This document shows positions 25,884 through 34,652 of a stretch of 38,580 bases of DNA, in pieces. This DNA is from Nitriliruptoraceae bacterium (GTDB lineage: Bacteria; Actinomycetota; Nitriliruptoria; Nitriliruptorales; Nitriliruptoraceae). The notes below the pieces were generated by a model. That model did not search any database, was not told the DNA's origin, and was given only the letters and a program-made list of their open reading frames with translations. The DNA lies in the NCBI GenBank assembly GCA_007136095.1, contig SLHP01000105.1, positions 1 through 38,580 on the forward strand. The letters run 5' to 3'. How positions within the stretch are numbered: position 1 is the stretch's first letter; the number at the start of each line of letters is the position of its first letter. Position numbers and translations under genes: made by a program.

Positions 25884-27233
25884 TCACCGGGGGGAGGCGG
25901 CGGTGAGACGGTCGCCGACGACCCCGAGGGCGACGAGCCCCACGGCGAGAGGGACGAGCGCGGGCAGCGGCAGGCGCAGCGGCATGGCGGGATCGGCGAT
26001 GCCGGCGACGACGAGCCAGCCCACGCCACCGGTGGACAGCGTCACCCCGATCCCGGCGAGGGCCGCCGCCGGACGCGGCGCGAGCCCGGCGGGGCGTGGG
26101 GACGGTGGCGTCTCGAACCGGCCGACGACCGCGACGAGCGCGCCGAGCGTCACCGCGCAGAGCAGCAGCCACAGGGGCCGGGTCGCCCACCACGACCCGT
26201 CGGCGCGTTCGGGCAGCGGCCACAGACCGGTGAGGATCGTCGCGTTGGCGACGGCGAGCATCGCCGTCTGGTGCCACAGGTAGATCGTCATGAGCCGGCG
26301 TCCCGGTAGCGCCACCGCGGTCCAGGGCACGGGTCGCTGGAGCCAGCCGGTGACCCGGCTGCGGGCGAGCAGTGCCACCGCGAGCTGGCACATCCCGAGT
26401 GCCACGAGCGCCGCGCTCGGCGGGTTGAGGTTGTTCGGCAGGTCGGTGCCGGCGATGGGCACCATCGTCAGTGGGTAGGGCCCGGGTCCGATCATCACCA
26501 CGAGCGCGGCGACTCCGGTCAGGCCGATCGCGACCTGCGGCCAGGGGCGCGTCGGCAACCGGTCGTCCGCCCAGAGGTAACCGAGCTGGTGCAGCAGGAC
26601 GTAGACGGTCAGGTAGTTGACCGCGCCGACGGCGGGTTGCCCCTCGATCAACATGGCGTCGGCGAGCGGTCCGAAGCGCAGTATGTCGACGCCCAAGGCA
26701 ATGGCGGCGCAGGCGGCGATGAGCCAGAGCCCACCGGCCCACTCGTGCAGGCGCAGCGTCACCGGGGTCAGGGCGGTGACCAGGAGGTAGGCGGCGAGGA
26801 ACCAGATCGGGACGATCGCGGCGTCGGGGTCCAGGATCATCACGTCCTCGCCGACGGTGGCGCCCAGGACCACCGTGATCGTGATCCAGAGCGCGAGCAG
26901 CGGCAGCAGGGGGCGCAGCAGCCGACGGCTCCGGCGGCGCAGCCAGTCGGCGGCGGGCTCGCCCTCCTCGCGGGCCCGCCTCCAACTCGGCGCGTTGAGC
27001 GCGCCGCCGACGATGAAGAAGATCGGCATGACGTTGAAGAGCAGCGTCGCCCACTGGGTGACCGGGATCGCCTCGAGGATGTAGGTCTCGGCGACCGCGC
27101 CGTCATCGTCGGTGAGCACCCGCGCCATCCAGTGGCCGAGGACGACGACCAGGATGCTCGCGACGCGGAGGAGGTCGAGGTACCGGTCACGGGTGGCCGG
27201 CGTCTGCTCGTGGACCCTCTGTGCAAGGCTCAT
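25884..27233 (-). CDS. Membrane acyltransferase (OafA/acyltransferase-3 family)
   Basis: A 449-residue protein with about ten helices that should transfer acetyl or other acyl groups to a cell-surface sugar or lipid. The first helix has the family pattern RDRYLDLLRVASILVVVLGHWMARVL, with Arg and His of the conserved R-x(10-13)-H motif. LFNVMPIFFIVGGALNAPSW and the basic loop ADWLRRRSRRLLRPLLPLLA follow, and near the end MTIYLWHQTAML carries a second conserved His. The ATG at 27233 gives the correct first helix, but its ribosome binding site is weak. It lies divergent from the P2-type ATPase, with repeats in the shared gap. Acceptor not known. Confidence 0.85.
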   Translation of the reverse strand: MSLAQRVHEQTPATRDRYLDLLRVASILVVVLGHWMARVLTDDDGAVAETYILEAIPVTQWATLLFNVMPIFFIVGGALNAPSWRRAREEGEPAADWLRRRSRRLLRPLLPLLALWITITVVLGATVGEDVMILDPDAAIVPIWFLAAYLLVTALTPVTLRLHEWAGGLWLIAACAAIALGVDILRFGPLADAMLIEGQPAVGAVNYLTVYVLLHQLGYLWADDRLPTRPWPQVAIGLTGVAALVVMIGPGPYPLTMVPIAGTDLPNNLNPPSAALVALGMCQLAVALLARSRVTGWLQRPVPWTAVALPGRRLMTIYLWHQTAMLAVANATILTGLWPLPERADGSWWATRPLWLLLCAVTLGALVAVVGRFETPPSPRPAGLAPRPAAALAGIGVTLSTGGVGWLVVAGIADPAMPLRLPLPALVPLAVGLVALGVVGDRLTAASPR

Positions 27234-27334
27234 CGCGAGGCTGCGGGTCGATGGTGCCTCGCTGCATCCATGGGCGCCTCTCGCGACCTCGTCATCCTTG
27301 CGGCCATACCCGCGGTTGGGCACGCTCTTGGTTC

Positions 27335-27346
27335 GTGCATGTGCAC
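27335..27346. promoter_or_regulatory. Inverted repeat GTGCA-tg-TGCAC
   Basis: A perfect five-base inverted repeat lies in the 173-base gap between the divergent acyltransferase and P-type ATPase genes, directly before the tandem repeats. It may be a repressor site for either gene. Confidence 0.35.
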
Positions 27347-27347
27347 G

Positions 27348-27393
27348 CGAGGACGGCAAGCATCCCCCATCGAGGACGGCAAGCATCTCCCAT
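27348..27393. repeat. Tandem 23-bp direct repeat upstream of the P-type ATPase
   Basis: Two adjoining 23-base units (27348-27370 and 27371-27393) begin CGAGGACGGCAAGCATC and differ at one base, C to T at position 18. They end 13 bases before the ATPase start and just before its ribosome binding site. A duplication of an operator or of leader RNA could explain them. Confidence 0.8.
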
Positions 27394-27406
27394 TGAAGGG
27401 TGCCAG

Positions 27407-30145
27407 ATGTCAGGAGCAGCTGCACACACCACCCCTCCGTCGAGGGAGTCCCGGAGTGCCGACGAGCAGGAACCGCCGCGCGAGGAAGAGGCATGGCAGG
27501 CGCTGACCGCCGAGGACGCCCTCGCGCGATTCGACGCCGACGCCGAGCGCGGGCTCTCCTCGGAGGAGGCCGAGCAGCGCCTCGCCGAGTACGGCCCGAA
27601 CCGCCTCGAGGACTCCGAGGGCCGTCCGTGGTGGCAGACCCTGCTCGATCAGTTCCGCAGCCCGCTCATCTACATCTTGCTCATCGCCGCGGTCGTGACG
27701 CTCCTGCTCGAGGAGTACGTCGACGCCGGGGTGATCGCCGCGGTGCTCGTCCTCAACGCCGTCATCGGCTTCTACCAGGAACGGAAGGCCGAGCAGGCGG
27801 TGCAGGCGCTCATGGAACTCGTCAGCCCGACGGCGACGGTACTCCGTGACGGCCACGAGCAGGAGACCGACGCCGAGCAGGTCGTGCCCGGCGACATCGT
27901 GCTGCTCAGTTCCGGCGGCAAGGTGCCCGCCGACGCCCGCTTACTGCAGGCGTCGTCCCTGCAGATCGACGAGTCGTTGCTGACCGGGGAGTCGACGGTC
28001 GTCGGCAAGGACCCCGAACCCGTCGATGAAGACGCCCCCATCGCCGAGCGCTCGTGCATGGTCTTCGACGGCACCGCCGTGGCCAGCGGGCGGGGGCGTG
28101 GCGTCGTCGTCGCGACCGGTGGGGCCACCGAGCTCGGCAAGATCGCCGAGCAGATGCGCGAAGCAGAAGAGCTCAGCACACCATTGGCTCAGCGCATGGC
28201 GGGCTTCGCCAACATCATCGGGCTCATCATCCTCGTCTCGGTCGTCTTGACCCTGGCCTACGGCCTGCTCCTCGGCGAGCCGCTCGACGAGATGCTGCTC
28301 ACCGCCGCCGCGCTGGCCGTCGCAACCGTTCCCGAGGCCCTGCCGGTCGTACTCACCGTCACCCTCGCCCGCGGGGTGCAGCGCATGGCGCAACGCCGCG
28401 CGATCATCCGTCGTCTGCCCGCCGTCGAGACGCTCGGGTCGGCGACGTTCATCGGCTCGGACAAGACCGGCACGCTCACCCGCAACGAGATGACCGTCCG
28501 GGAGGTGTGGGTCGCGGGGCGTACCCACGACCTCGGAGAGGCACCCGAAGACCCCCGCGAGGCAGAGACGCGGGAGCTGCCGGACGCCGACGCCGACGCC
28601 GCCACGCGCGCAACGCTCGCCAGCGTGCTCGCCAACGAAGCCGAGCTCAAGCTCACCGACGACGGCGTCGAGACCCGTGGGGACCCCACCGAGACCGCCC
28701 TGCTCGTCGCGGCGACGCGTTCGGGCTACGACGTCGAGGCTCTGCGGCGCTCATGGGTCGAACGGGCGCAGATCCCCTTCGAGTCGCAGCGCCAGTACGC
28801 CGCGAGCTACCGCGAGCGCGACGGCGAGCACCACGTCTTCGTCAAGGGCGCCCCCGAGCGGGTGCTCGCGATGTGCCGTGACCTCGCCGGTGACGGGATC
28901 GATGAGGATGCGATCCGCGAGGCGCAGGAGGACATGGCCAGGCGCGGACTGCGCGTCCTCGCGACCGCCCATGCGCGGCTCGACGCTGCTCCCGATCCCG
29001 ACGACCCGGCGGAGCCGGGCGATCTCACTTTCCTCGGCCTCCACGGGCTCCTCGACCCGCCCCGCGAGGGGGTCAAGGAGGCCATCGAGGCGGCCCAGCG
29101 CGCCGGACAGCGGGTGGTGATGATCACCGGGGACCACGCCGCGACCGCCCGCGCGATCGCCCACGACCTCGGCATCGTCGCGGACGAGGACGCCACCGTG
29201 CTCACCGGCCGTGAGATCGGCGACTGCAGCGACACCGACCTCGCCGACGCCGTCGCCGAGGTCGCGGTCTTCGCCCGCGTCGAGCCCGGGCACAAGTTGC
29301 GCATCGTCGAGGCGGCCCAGCAGCGTGGCGAGGTCGTCGCGGTCACCGGCGACGGCGTCAACGACGCGCCGGCGCTCAAGCGGGCCGAAATCGGCGTGTC
29401 GATGGGGCAGGCCGGCACCGACGTCGCCCGGGAGGCCTCTGAGCTCGTCCTCGCCGACGACAACTTCGTGACGATCGAGTCGGCGATCGAGGAGGGCCGC
29501 GTCACCTTCGACAACGTCCGCAAGGTGACGTTCTTCCTCGTCTCCACCGGAGTGGGCACGTTCCTCATCGTCCCTGCGACGTTGCTGCTCGGATGGCCAC
29601 TCATCCTCGTGCCCGCCCAGCTGCTCTGGGCCAACGTCGTCACCAAGGGGCTGCAGGACCTCGCGCTGGCGTTCGAGCCCGGCGAGCCCGACGTGCTCGA
29701 CCAGGCACCTCGGGGCCACCGGGAGCCGGTCGTCACCGGACCCCTGTGGCTCCGCTCGGCGATCACCGGCGCGGTGATCGCCGCGGGCACCCTGCTGATG
29801 TACGGCTGGGCGCTGGCCCAGGAGGCGATGAGCCTCGAGCAGGCGCGTACCGTCGCGCTCAGCACGCTCGTGGTCTTCCAGGCCTTCCACCTCTTCTCGA
29901 GCCGCTCAGAGTTGCGGTCGGTCTTCTCGATGTCGGTGACCGGCAACCGCTTCCTCTTCCTCGCTCAGGCCGGCGCCCTCGTCGTCCACGTCGCAGCCCT
30001 GTACCTGCCGGCGACCCAGTTCGTTCTGCGCGTGGAGCCCATCCCGCTCGGGGCCTGGGGGCTCATCGTCGCGGTCTCGCTGAGCGTCCTGCTCGTCATC
30101 GAACTCGACAAGCTCATCCGCCGCCGGTTCGGACTCGCCGCATGA
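27407..30145 (+). CDS. P2-type cation-transporting ATPase (calcium-ATPase-like)
   Basis: A 912-residue ATP-driven cation pump. The N-terminal domain EEAWQALTAEDALARFDADAERGLSSEEAEQRLAEYGPNRL is the cation ATPase N-terminus, followed by helices 1-2, TGES in the actuator, and helix 4 with PEALPV, which resembles the PEGLP of calcium and manganese pumps. Asp352 in DKTGTLT is phosphorylated, and KGAPERVL and GDGVNDAPAL are nucleotide and hinge motifs. Ten helices fit, the last four in the C-terminal cation ATPase domain. The ATG at 27407 follows AAGGG at six bases, so the open frame upstream is not coding. Ca2+ or Mn2+ export is most likely; Na+ or K+ cannot be excluded. Confidence 0.92.
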   Translation: MSGAAAHTTPPSRESRSADEQEPPREEEAWQALTAEDALARFDADAERGLSSEEAEQRLAEYGPNRLEDSEGRPWWQTLLDQFRSPLIYILLIAAVVTLLLEEYVDAGVIAAVLVLNAVIGFYQERKAEQAVQALMELVSPTATVLRDGHEQETDAEQVVPGDIVLLSSGGKVPADARLLQASSLQIDESLLTGESTVVGKDPEPVDEDAPIAERSCMVFDGTAVASGRGRGVVVATGGATELGKIAEQMREAEELSTPLAQRMAGFANIIGLIILVSVVLTLAYGLLLGEPLDEMLLTAAALAVATVPEALPVVLTVTLARGVQRMAQRRAIIRRLPAVETLGSATFIGSDKTGTLTRNEMTVREVWVAGRTHDLGEAPEDPREAETRELPDADADAATRATLASVLANEAELKLTDDGVETRGDPTETALLVAATRSGYDVEALRRSWVERAQIPFESQRQYAASYRERDGEHHVFVKGAPERVLAMCRDLAGDGIDEDAIREAQEDMARRGLRVLATAHARLDAAPDPDDPAEPGDLTFLGLHGLLDPPREGVKEAIEAAQRAGQRVVMITGDHAATARAIAHDLGIVADEDATVLTGREIGDCSDTDLADAVAEVAVFARVEPGHKLRIVEAAQQRGEVVAVTGDGVNDAPALKRAEIGVSMGQAGTDVAREASELVLADDNFVTIESAIEEGRVTFDNVRKVTFFLVSTGVGTFLIVPATLLLGWPLILVPAQLLWANVVTKGLQDLALAFEPGEPDVLDQAPRGHREPVVTGPLWLRSAITGAVIAAGTLLMYGWALAQEAMSLEQARTVALSTLVVFQAFHLFSSRSELRSVFSMSVTGNRFLFLAQAGALVVHVAALYLPATQFVLRVEPIPLGAWGLIVAVSLSVLLVIELDKLIRRRFGLAA

Positions 30146-30192
30146 GCAGCGCGCTGCCGATCATCGCGAGGGCGAACAGCTCGACGGGGCTC

Positions 30193-30253
30193 CCTGACCC
30201 GGATCACCCCTCGGTCAAGGCGGCAGGATCACCCCTCGTGCCGTGGGGTCAGG
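30193..30253. repeat. Direct and inverted repeats between the ATPase and acyl-CoA synthetase
   Basis: GGATCACCCCTCG occurs at 30201-30213 and again at 30226-30238, exactly 25 bases apart. Both copies lie between CCTGACCC (30193-30200) and GGGTCAGG (30246-30253), which are perfect complements. The stem could act as a terminator for the ATPase gene, or the direct repeats as protein sites for the synthetase gene. Confidence 0.45.
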
Positions 30254-30296
30254 ATGCCGGTAACCGAGCGACCCGACCACGTCGAACGGAGTGAAG

Positions 30297-32096
30297 GTGC
30301 GCGAACACCACGGTCCCGGTGAGGTCGAGGTCGACCGCGAGACCACCCTCGTGGCACGGCTGTTGGCTGACGCGGACGCCCATCCCTCACGCGAGGCGGT
30401 CGCGGTTCGTGATGGCGACGGCTTCGCGTCGTGGGAGCTGGGCGAGCTCGCCAGGCAGATCCGCTCCACCGCGCGGGGTCTGATCGGGCTGGGGGTGCAA
30501 CCGGGCCAGTCGGTGGCGATCATGTCCTCGACCCGCGTCGAATGGACGATCATCGACTACGCGATCTGGGCGATCGGTGCGGTCACCGTCCCGATCCACG
30601 AGACGTTCACTGCAGAACGCGCAGCTTCGATCATCGATGACAGCGCTGCGGTCGCGACCCTCTTCGGATCGCAGGAGCAGGCGGACGGTTTCCGTGCCGA
30701 GGCCGACCGTCCCTCCGGATGCGACCACGTGTTCGTGCTGGATGCCGACGGCCTGGCGCAGCTGCAAGCGCTCGGCGACGGGATCGATAACGACGCCGTG
30801 TCCGACCGTCTCGGCGGGCTCCGCATGGAGCAGACCGCGACGATCGTGTACACCTCCGGCACGACCGGTCGGCCGAAGGGCTGCGTGTGGACCCACGGCA
30901 ACCTGGCCTGGACCGTGGCGCAGAGCATCGCCACGATCGACGAGGTGATCGAAGAGGGGCGCACGACGCTGCTGTTCCTGCCGCTTGCGCATGCGTTCGC
31001 GCGCCTGATCCAGGTCGTGGCCCTGGACACCGGGGTCGTGATCGCCTACTCCGCGGGTCCGGACGAGCTCGCGGACGAACTCGTTCGCTTCCGGCCGGAC
31101 TTCTTCCTCGCCGTCCCGCGGGTGTTCGAGAAACTGTTCGCCCGCGCCGAGTCCGAAGCTCACGCGGGTGGCGCACTTGGCAGCCGCGTGTTCGACCGCG
31201 CCGTCGCCGTCGCGGAGGCGTGGTCGCGCGAGGATGCGACCGGGTCCGTGCGGCTCCCGACCAGGCTCCAGCATGCGGTGTTCGAACGGCTGATCTACCG
31301 CCGGATACGCGCGGTCCTCGGGGGTCGGGTGACCCACGCAATCGTCGGGGGTGATGCGTTCGACGAACGGCTTGCGCATGTGTTCATCGGGATCGGCATC
31401 ACGATCCTGGAGGGCTACGGCCAGACCGAGACGACCGGGCCCGCGGCGCTCAACCGCCTCTCGGCCCGACGGATCGGCACGGTCGGTCCGCCGCTGCCCG
31501 GTGTCACCATCCGGATCGCCGATGACGGCGAGATCCTGGTTCGCGGTGAGAACGTGTTCCAGGGTTACCACGGCAAGGAGGAACAGACCCGTGAGGTGCT
31601 CTCGGCGGATGGCTGGCTCGCAACCGGCGACCTCGGCGAACTCGACGAAGGCTTCCTTCGGTACGTCGGGCGCAAGAAGGAGATGATCGTCACCTCCACC
31701 GGGGAGAACGTCGTCCCCACCGAGCTGGAGGACCAGTTGCGGGCTCATCCACTGATCAGTCACCCGCTGGCCGTGGGGGACGGCCGACCGTTCGTCGGGA
31801 TGTTGTTGTCGCTGGATCACGACGAACTCGCGACCTGGGCGAACGAGCGCGGCAGATCGCCCGATGACCTTCAGCAGCTGATCCAGGACGAGGAACTACG
31901 CGCGGAACTGGATTCGGCGATCGACGCGGTGAACCAGACCGTGTCGCGCCCCGTCGAACGCATCGGCGACTTCCGCATCCTGCCACGCGAGTTGCGCATC
32001 GACGAGGGCGAGCTCACCCCGACCAACAAGGTCAAACGAAAGGCGGTCGAGGACCGCTACCGGGACCTCATCGAAGACCTCTACCGAGACACCTGA
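30297..32096 (+). CDS. Long-chain fatty acid-CoA ligase (AMP-forming)
   Basis: A 599-residue enzyme that joins a fatty acid to CoA by way of an acyl-AMP. The ATP-binding P-loop is YTSGTTGRPKG (residues 185-195), followed by PLAHAFARLIQ, the GYGQTETTG motif, and the hinge with GDLGELDEGFLRYVGRKKEMI; the C-terminal Lys segment TPTNKVKRK is also present. The long insertion and the FLPLAHAFAR motif fit the FadD15/long-chain subgroup. The GTG at 30297 has GGAG (30288-30291) five bases upstream; the GTG at 30291 overlaps that site and is less likely. It precedes the PAS kinase in the same direction but with 325 bases between. A link to the cyclopropane synthase further right is possible but not shown. 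Confidence 0.93.
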   Translation: MREHHGPGEVEVDRETTLVARLLADADAHPSREAVAVRDGDGFASWELGELARQIRSTARGLIGLGVQPGQSVAIMSSTRVEWTIIDYAIWAIGAVTVPIHETFTAERAASIIDDSAAVATLFGSQEQADGFRAEADRPSGCDHVFVLDADGLAQLQALGDGIDNDAVSDRLGGLRMEQTATIVYTSGTTGRPKGCVWTHGNLAWTVAQSIATIDEVIEEGRTTLLFLPLAHAFARLIQVVALDTGVVIAYSAGPDELADELVRFRPDFFLAVPRVFEKLFARAESEAHAGGALGSRVFDRAVAVAEAWSREDATGSVRLPTRLQHAVFERLIYRRIRAVLGGRVTHAIVGGDAFDERLAHVFIGIGITILEGYGQTETTGPAALNRLSARRIGTVGPPLPGVTIRIADDGEILVRGENVFQGYHGKEEQTREVLSADGWLATGDLGELDEGFLRYVGRKKEMIVTSTGENVVPTELEDQLRAHPLISHPLAVGDGRPFVGMLLSLDHDELATWANERGRSPDDLQQLIQDEELRAELDSAIDAVNQTVSRPVERIGDFRILPRELRIDEGELTPTNKVKRKAVEDRYRDLIEDLYRDT

Positions 32097-32421
32097 ACCG
32101 CTCCCGACACCCTCCGAACGGGCCCCAGGTAGGCACGTGGCTGGCCTTGCTCCTGTCCGAGAGGCGGCGAGACCTGCGATCCGCGACGACACACCTGCGT
32201 TCGCTCCGGTTCCACCGAAGGCAGTTCGAACGAGGTCGAGGCTCGCCACCTCGACGCGCACGCGGGCAGTCCGATCGCAAGGGACCCGACCGATCCCCGC
32301 CGAAAGGCCCCGGAAGTCCTGGGTTTCGGCCCTGTTCCGGCAGCGGAGGGTCGTGTTCGCTGAGTGTAGTATCGCGCATGATGTTGTAGGGAAACGACAC
32401 CGCGTGAAGGAAAGGCGCGCT
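32097..32421. other. Intergenic region before the PAS kinase
   Basis: The first 240 bases are GC-rich and show no gene. From 32360 to 32400 the composition becomes AT-richer (gtgtagtatcg, gatgttgtaggg), with TAGTAT (32367-32372) as a possible -10 for the kinase gene, 50 bases before its start. I see no matching -35. A weak repeat GTCGAG/CTCGAC is also present. The open frame here is continuous with the kinase but shows no domain. Confidence 0.35.
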
Positions 32422-33924
32422 GTGGACGTCGACCCTGATCAGTCTGTGCTCGAGGAACGTGATCGGCTCCAACTGCTTGTCGCCAACAGCACCGACATGC
32501 TGGCGCGGCACGCTCCCGATGGGAGCTACCGCTACGTCTCGCCCGCCTGCCGCGAGCTACTGGGCTATGAGCCGGACGAACTGGTGGGCCGCTCGGTGTA
32601 CGAGTTCATCCATGCCGACGATGTCGCCGCGGTCCAGGCTGCCCATGCGGAGGTGTTGGACGGCCCACGGCTGCGGGCGGCGGTGTACCGGATCCGTGAT
32701 CGGCATGGGCGCCACGTCTGGTTCGAGACGACCGGCCATTCGCTGCGCGATCCGGTCACGGGCGAGCTCGTGGAGATCCAGACCAGCTCCCGTGACGTGA
32801 GCTGGCGACAGCAGGTGGAGGCGCGACTGCGTGAGTCCGAGGAACGGTTCCGGCTGGCGATGGCTGACGCACCGATCGGCATGGCCCTGGTGGGCCTCGA
32901 CGGGCGGGCGGTCGAGGTCAACAAGCGGCTGTGCGAACTCCTCGATCGTCCACGCGAAGCGCTGCTCGACCGCGGCTTTCAGGAACTCACCCACCCTGAC
33001 TATCTCGACAACGACCTTGCCTACCTGGAGCAACTGCTGGCCGACGAGATCCCCCACTACGAGCTGGAGAAGCGCTATGTGCGTCCCTCAGGCGAGGTGG
33101 TCTCGGCGCTACTCCGCGTCTCCCTGCTGCGGGATGACGAAGGCGGCCCGCGCTACTTCATCGCACAGATCGTCGATATCACGGAACGTCAGCGGACCCT
33201 TGACGCCCTGGAGACAGCCAGCCACGAGTTGAAGCGCAGCAACGCCGCACTGCGCCGCTACGCCTCGGTGGTCGCTCACGACCTGCGCAGCCCACTTGCC
33301 ACCATCGGTGGGTACGTCGCTCTGTTCCGGGACCACTACGGGGGCCGGCTCGATGAGCAGGGAACGCGGTTGCTGCAGGTCACCGACCGCACCGTGCGCC
33401 AGATGTCCCAGACCATCGAAGGGCTGCTCGACCTGTCGCGGATGCAGAGCGGTGAGCCAGGCCAGGAGGATGTTGAACTCGGCCCGTTGGTGAAGGACGT
33501 GATCGAGACGATCCGCCCCCAGCTCGACACGGTCGATGCCGAGCTACGGGTCGGCACGCTCCCGCGTGTTCGTGGCGACGATGCGTTGCTACGGGTGGTC
33601 TTCCAGAACCTGCTCAGCAACGCGGTCCATCACCGGCATCCCGATCGCCGCCTCGAGGTGGTCATCGACGCGGAACACATCGCACCGTTCTGGCGGTTCA
33701 CGGTCGTCGACAACGGCCGTGGCTTCGATCCTGCAGACCGCGAAGTGCTGTTCGAGTCCTTCGCGCGAGGTCGCAACAGCGACCGGCCGGACGGATCAGG
33801 GATCGGGCTTTCGACCTGCCGGAGCGTCATCGAACATCATCGAGGAACCATCGAGGCGTACCCAGCTGAGCCCGGGGCCCGCTTCGAGTTCACCCTCCCG
33901 GCCCTGCCGGACCGGGAGCGCTGA
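32422..33924 (+). CDS. Cytoplasmic PAS-PAS sensor histidine kinase
   Basis: A 500-residue kinase without signal peptide or membrane helix, so it should sense an internal signal. PAS 1 spans about 12-130 (LQLLVANSTDMLARHAPDGSYRYVSPACRELLGYEPDEL), and PAS 2 about 140-255 (FRLAMADAPIGMALVGLDGRAVEVNKRLCELL), ending with its PAC segment. The HisKA box SVVAHDLRSPLATIGGYV has phospho-accepting His286. The ATPase domain has the N box QNLLSNAVHH, G1 VDNGRGF and G2 GSGIGLS. Start: GTG 32422, with GGAAAGG (32409-32415) six bases upstream; GTG 32404 in frame is the alternative. Its 3' end overlaps the response regulator gene on the opposite strand by 35 bases. HisKA usually pairs with OmpR- or CheY-type rather than NarL-type receivers, so partnership with the neighbour is not certain. 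Confidence 0.92.
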   Translation: MDVDPDQSVLEERDRLQLLVANSTDMLARHAPDGSYRYVSPACRELLGYEPDELVGRSVYEFIHADDVAAVQAAHAEVLDGPRLRAAVYRIRDRHGRHVWFETTGHSLRDPVTGELVEIQTSSRDVSWRQQVEARLRESEERFRLAMADAPIGMALVGLDGRAVEVNKRLCELLDRPREALLDRGFQELTHPDYLDNDLAYLEQLLADEIPHYELEKRYVRPSGEVVSALLRVSLLRDDEGGPRYFIAQIVDITERQRTLDALETASHELKRSNAALRRYASVVAHDLRSPLATIGGYVALFRDHYGGRLDEQGTRLLQVTDRTVRQMSQTIEGLLDLSRMQSGEPGQEDVELGPLVKDVIETIRPQLDTVDAELRVGTLPRVRGDDALLRVVFQNLLSNAVHHRHPDRRLEVVIDAEHIAPFWRFTVVDNGRGFDPADREVLFESFARGRNSDRPDGSGIGLSTCRSVIEHHRGTIEAYPAEPGARFEFTLPALPDRER

Positions 33925-34603
33925 TCCCGTCGGGACCGACACTGCACCGGATCTGCTCCTGCGCGCGCCGTTCCGAAAGCCGGGCGGACAGTGCAGCGGC
34001 TTCCGAGCGCCGCTCCATCTCGAGCTTCCCGAGGAGTCGTGAGCTGTAGTTCTTGACCGTGCGTTCGGTGAGGTAGAGGCGCTCGGCGATCTGACGGTTC
34101 GACAACCCCTGCCCCATCAGCTCGAACACCCGCCGTTCCTGACCCGTCAACTGCTCCAGTGCGGCCTCCTCGGCGGGCAGCGACGACAACTGCTCGAGCA
34201 GCTCCGACACGGCCTGGTCATCGAGTAGCCGTCTGCCCTGCCCCACCGCCGCGATCACCCCCAGGATGTCGGTCGCGCTGCTGTCTTTGCCCTCGTAGGC
34301 AGCCGCACCAGCCAGCGCTGCCGACAACATGGCTCCGGGTTCGGGGAACGAGGTCAAGAGCACACAAGCGGTCGCGGGATAGCGAGCGGTCACCTCCCGA
34401 CACAGCTGGATGCCGTCCCCGTCGGGCAGCACGACGTCGACGATGACGATGTCCGGCCGGCCCCGCTCGATGAGCTCGGACGCCTCGGCGACCGTCCGAC
34501 CCTCACCGATCACCACAAGACCACATTCGGACCGCTCGATGGCGGTCCGCAGGCCGGCGCGGACCACCTCGTGATCGTCCACCAAGACCACCGTGTGGGC
34601 CAC
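33890..34603 (-). CDS. NarL/DevR-type response regulator
   Basis: A 237-residue transcription regulator. The receiver domain (1-125) has acidic Asp9-Asp10, phospho-accepting Asp56 (VIVDVVLPDGDG), the Thr/Ser in LLTSF and Lys in EGKDSS. A linker leads to the LuxR-type helix-turn-helix (about 160-222): LTGQERRVFELMGQGLSNRQIAERLYLTERTVKNYSSRLLGKLEM, which is very close to the DevR/DosR pattern. The start GTG at 34603 follows GGAGGAG. It lies 49 bases behind the small HisKA_3-like gene, probably in one transcript, and its end overlaps the PAS kinase by 35 bases. It may bind the duplicated 15-mer in the divergent promoter region. Signal unknown. Confidence 0.93.
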   Translation of the reverse strand: MAHTVVLVDDHEVVRAGLRTAIERSECGLVVIGEGRTVAEASELIERGRPDIVIVDVVLPDGDGIQLCREVTARYPATACVLLTSFPEPGAMLSAALAGAAAYEGKDSSATDILGVIAAVGQGRRLLDDQAVSELLEQLSSLPAEEAALEQLTGQERRVFELMGQGLSNRQIAERLYLTERTVKNYSSRLLGKLEMERRSEAAALSARLSERRAQEQIRCSVGPDGISAPGPAGPGG

Positions 34604-34652
34604 GTCGCTCCTCCGCTCCGAACGGCCGCGCGCTGTGCACACATCCCGCCGC

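Noticed and set aside
25697-26029. Upstream extension of the Hsp20 reading frame to an ATG
   Set aside because: The added residues overlap the acyltransferase end, have no similarity to Hsp20 N-termini, and a good ribosome site lies within them just before CTG.
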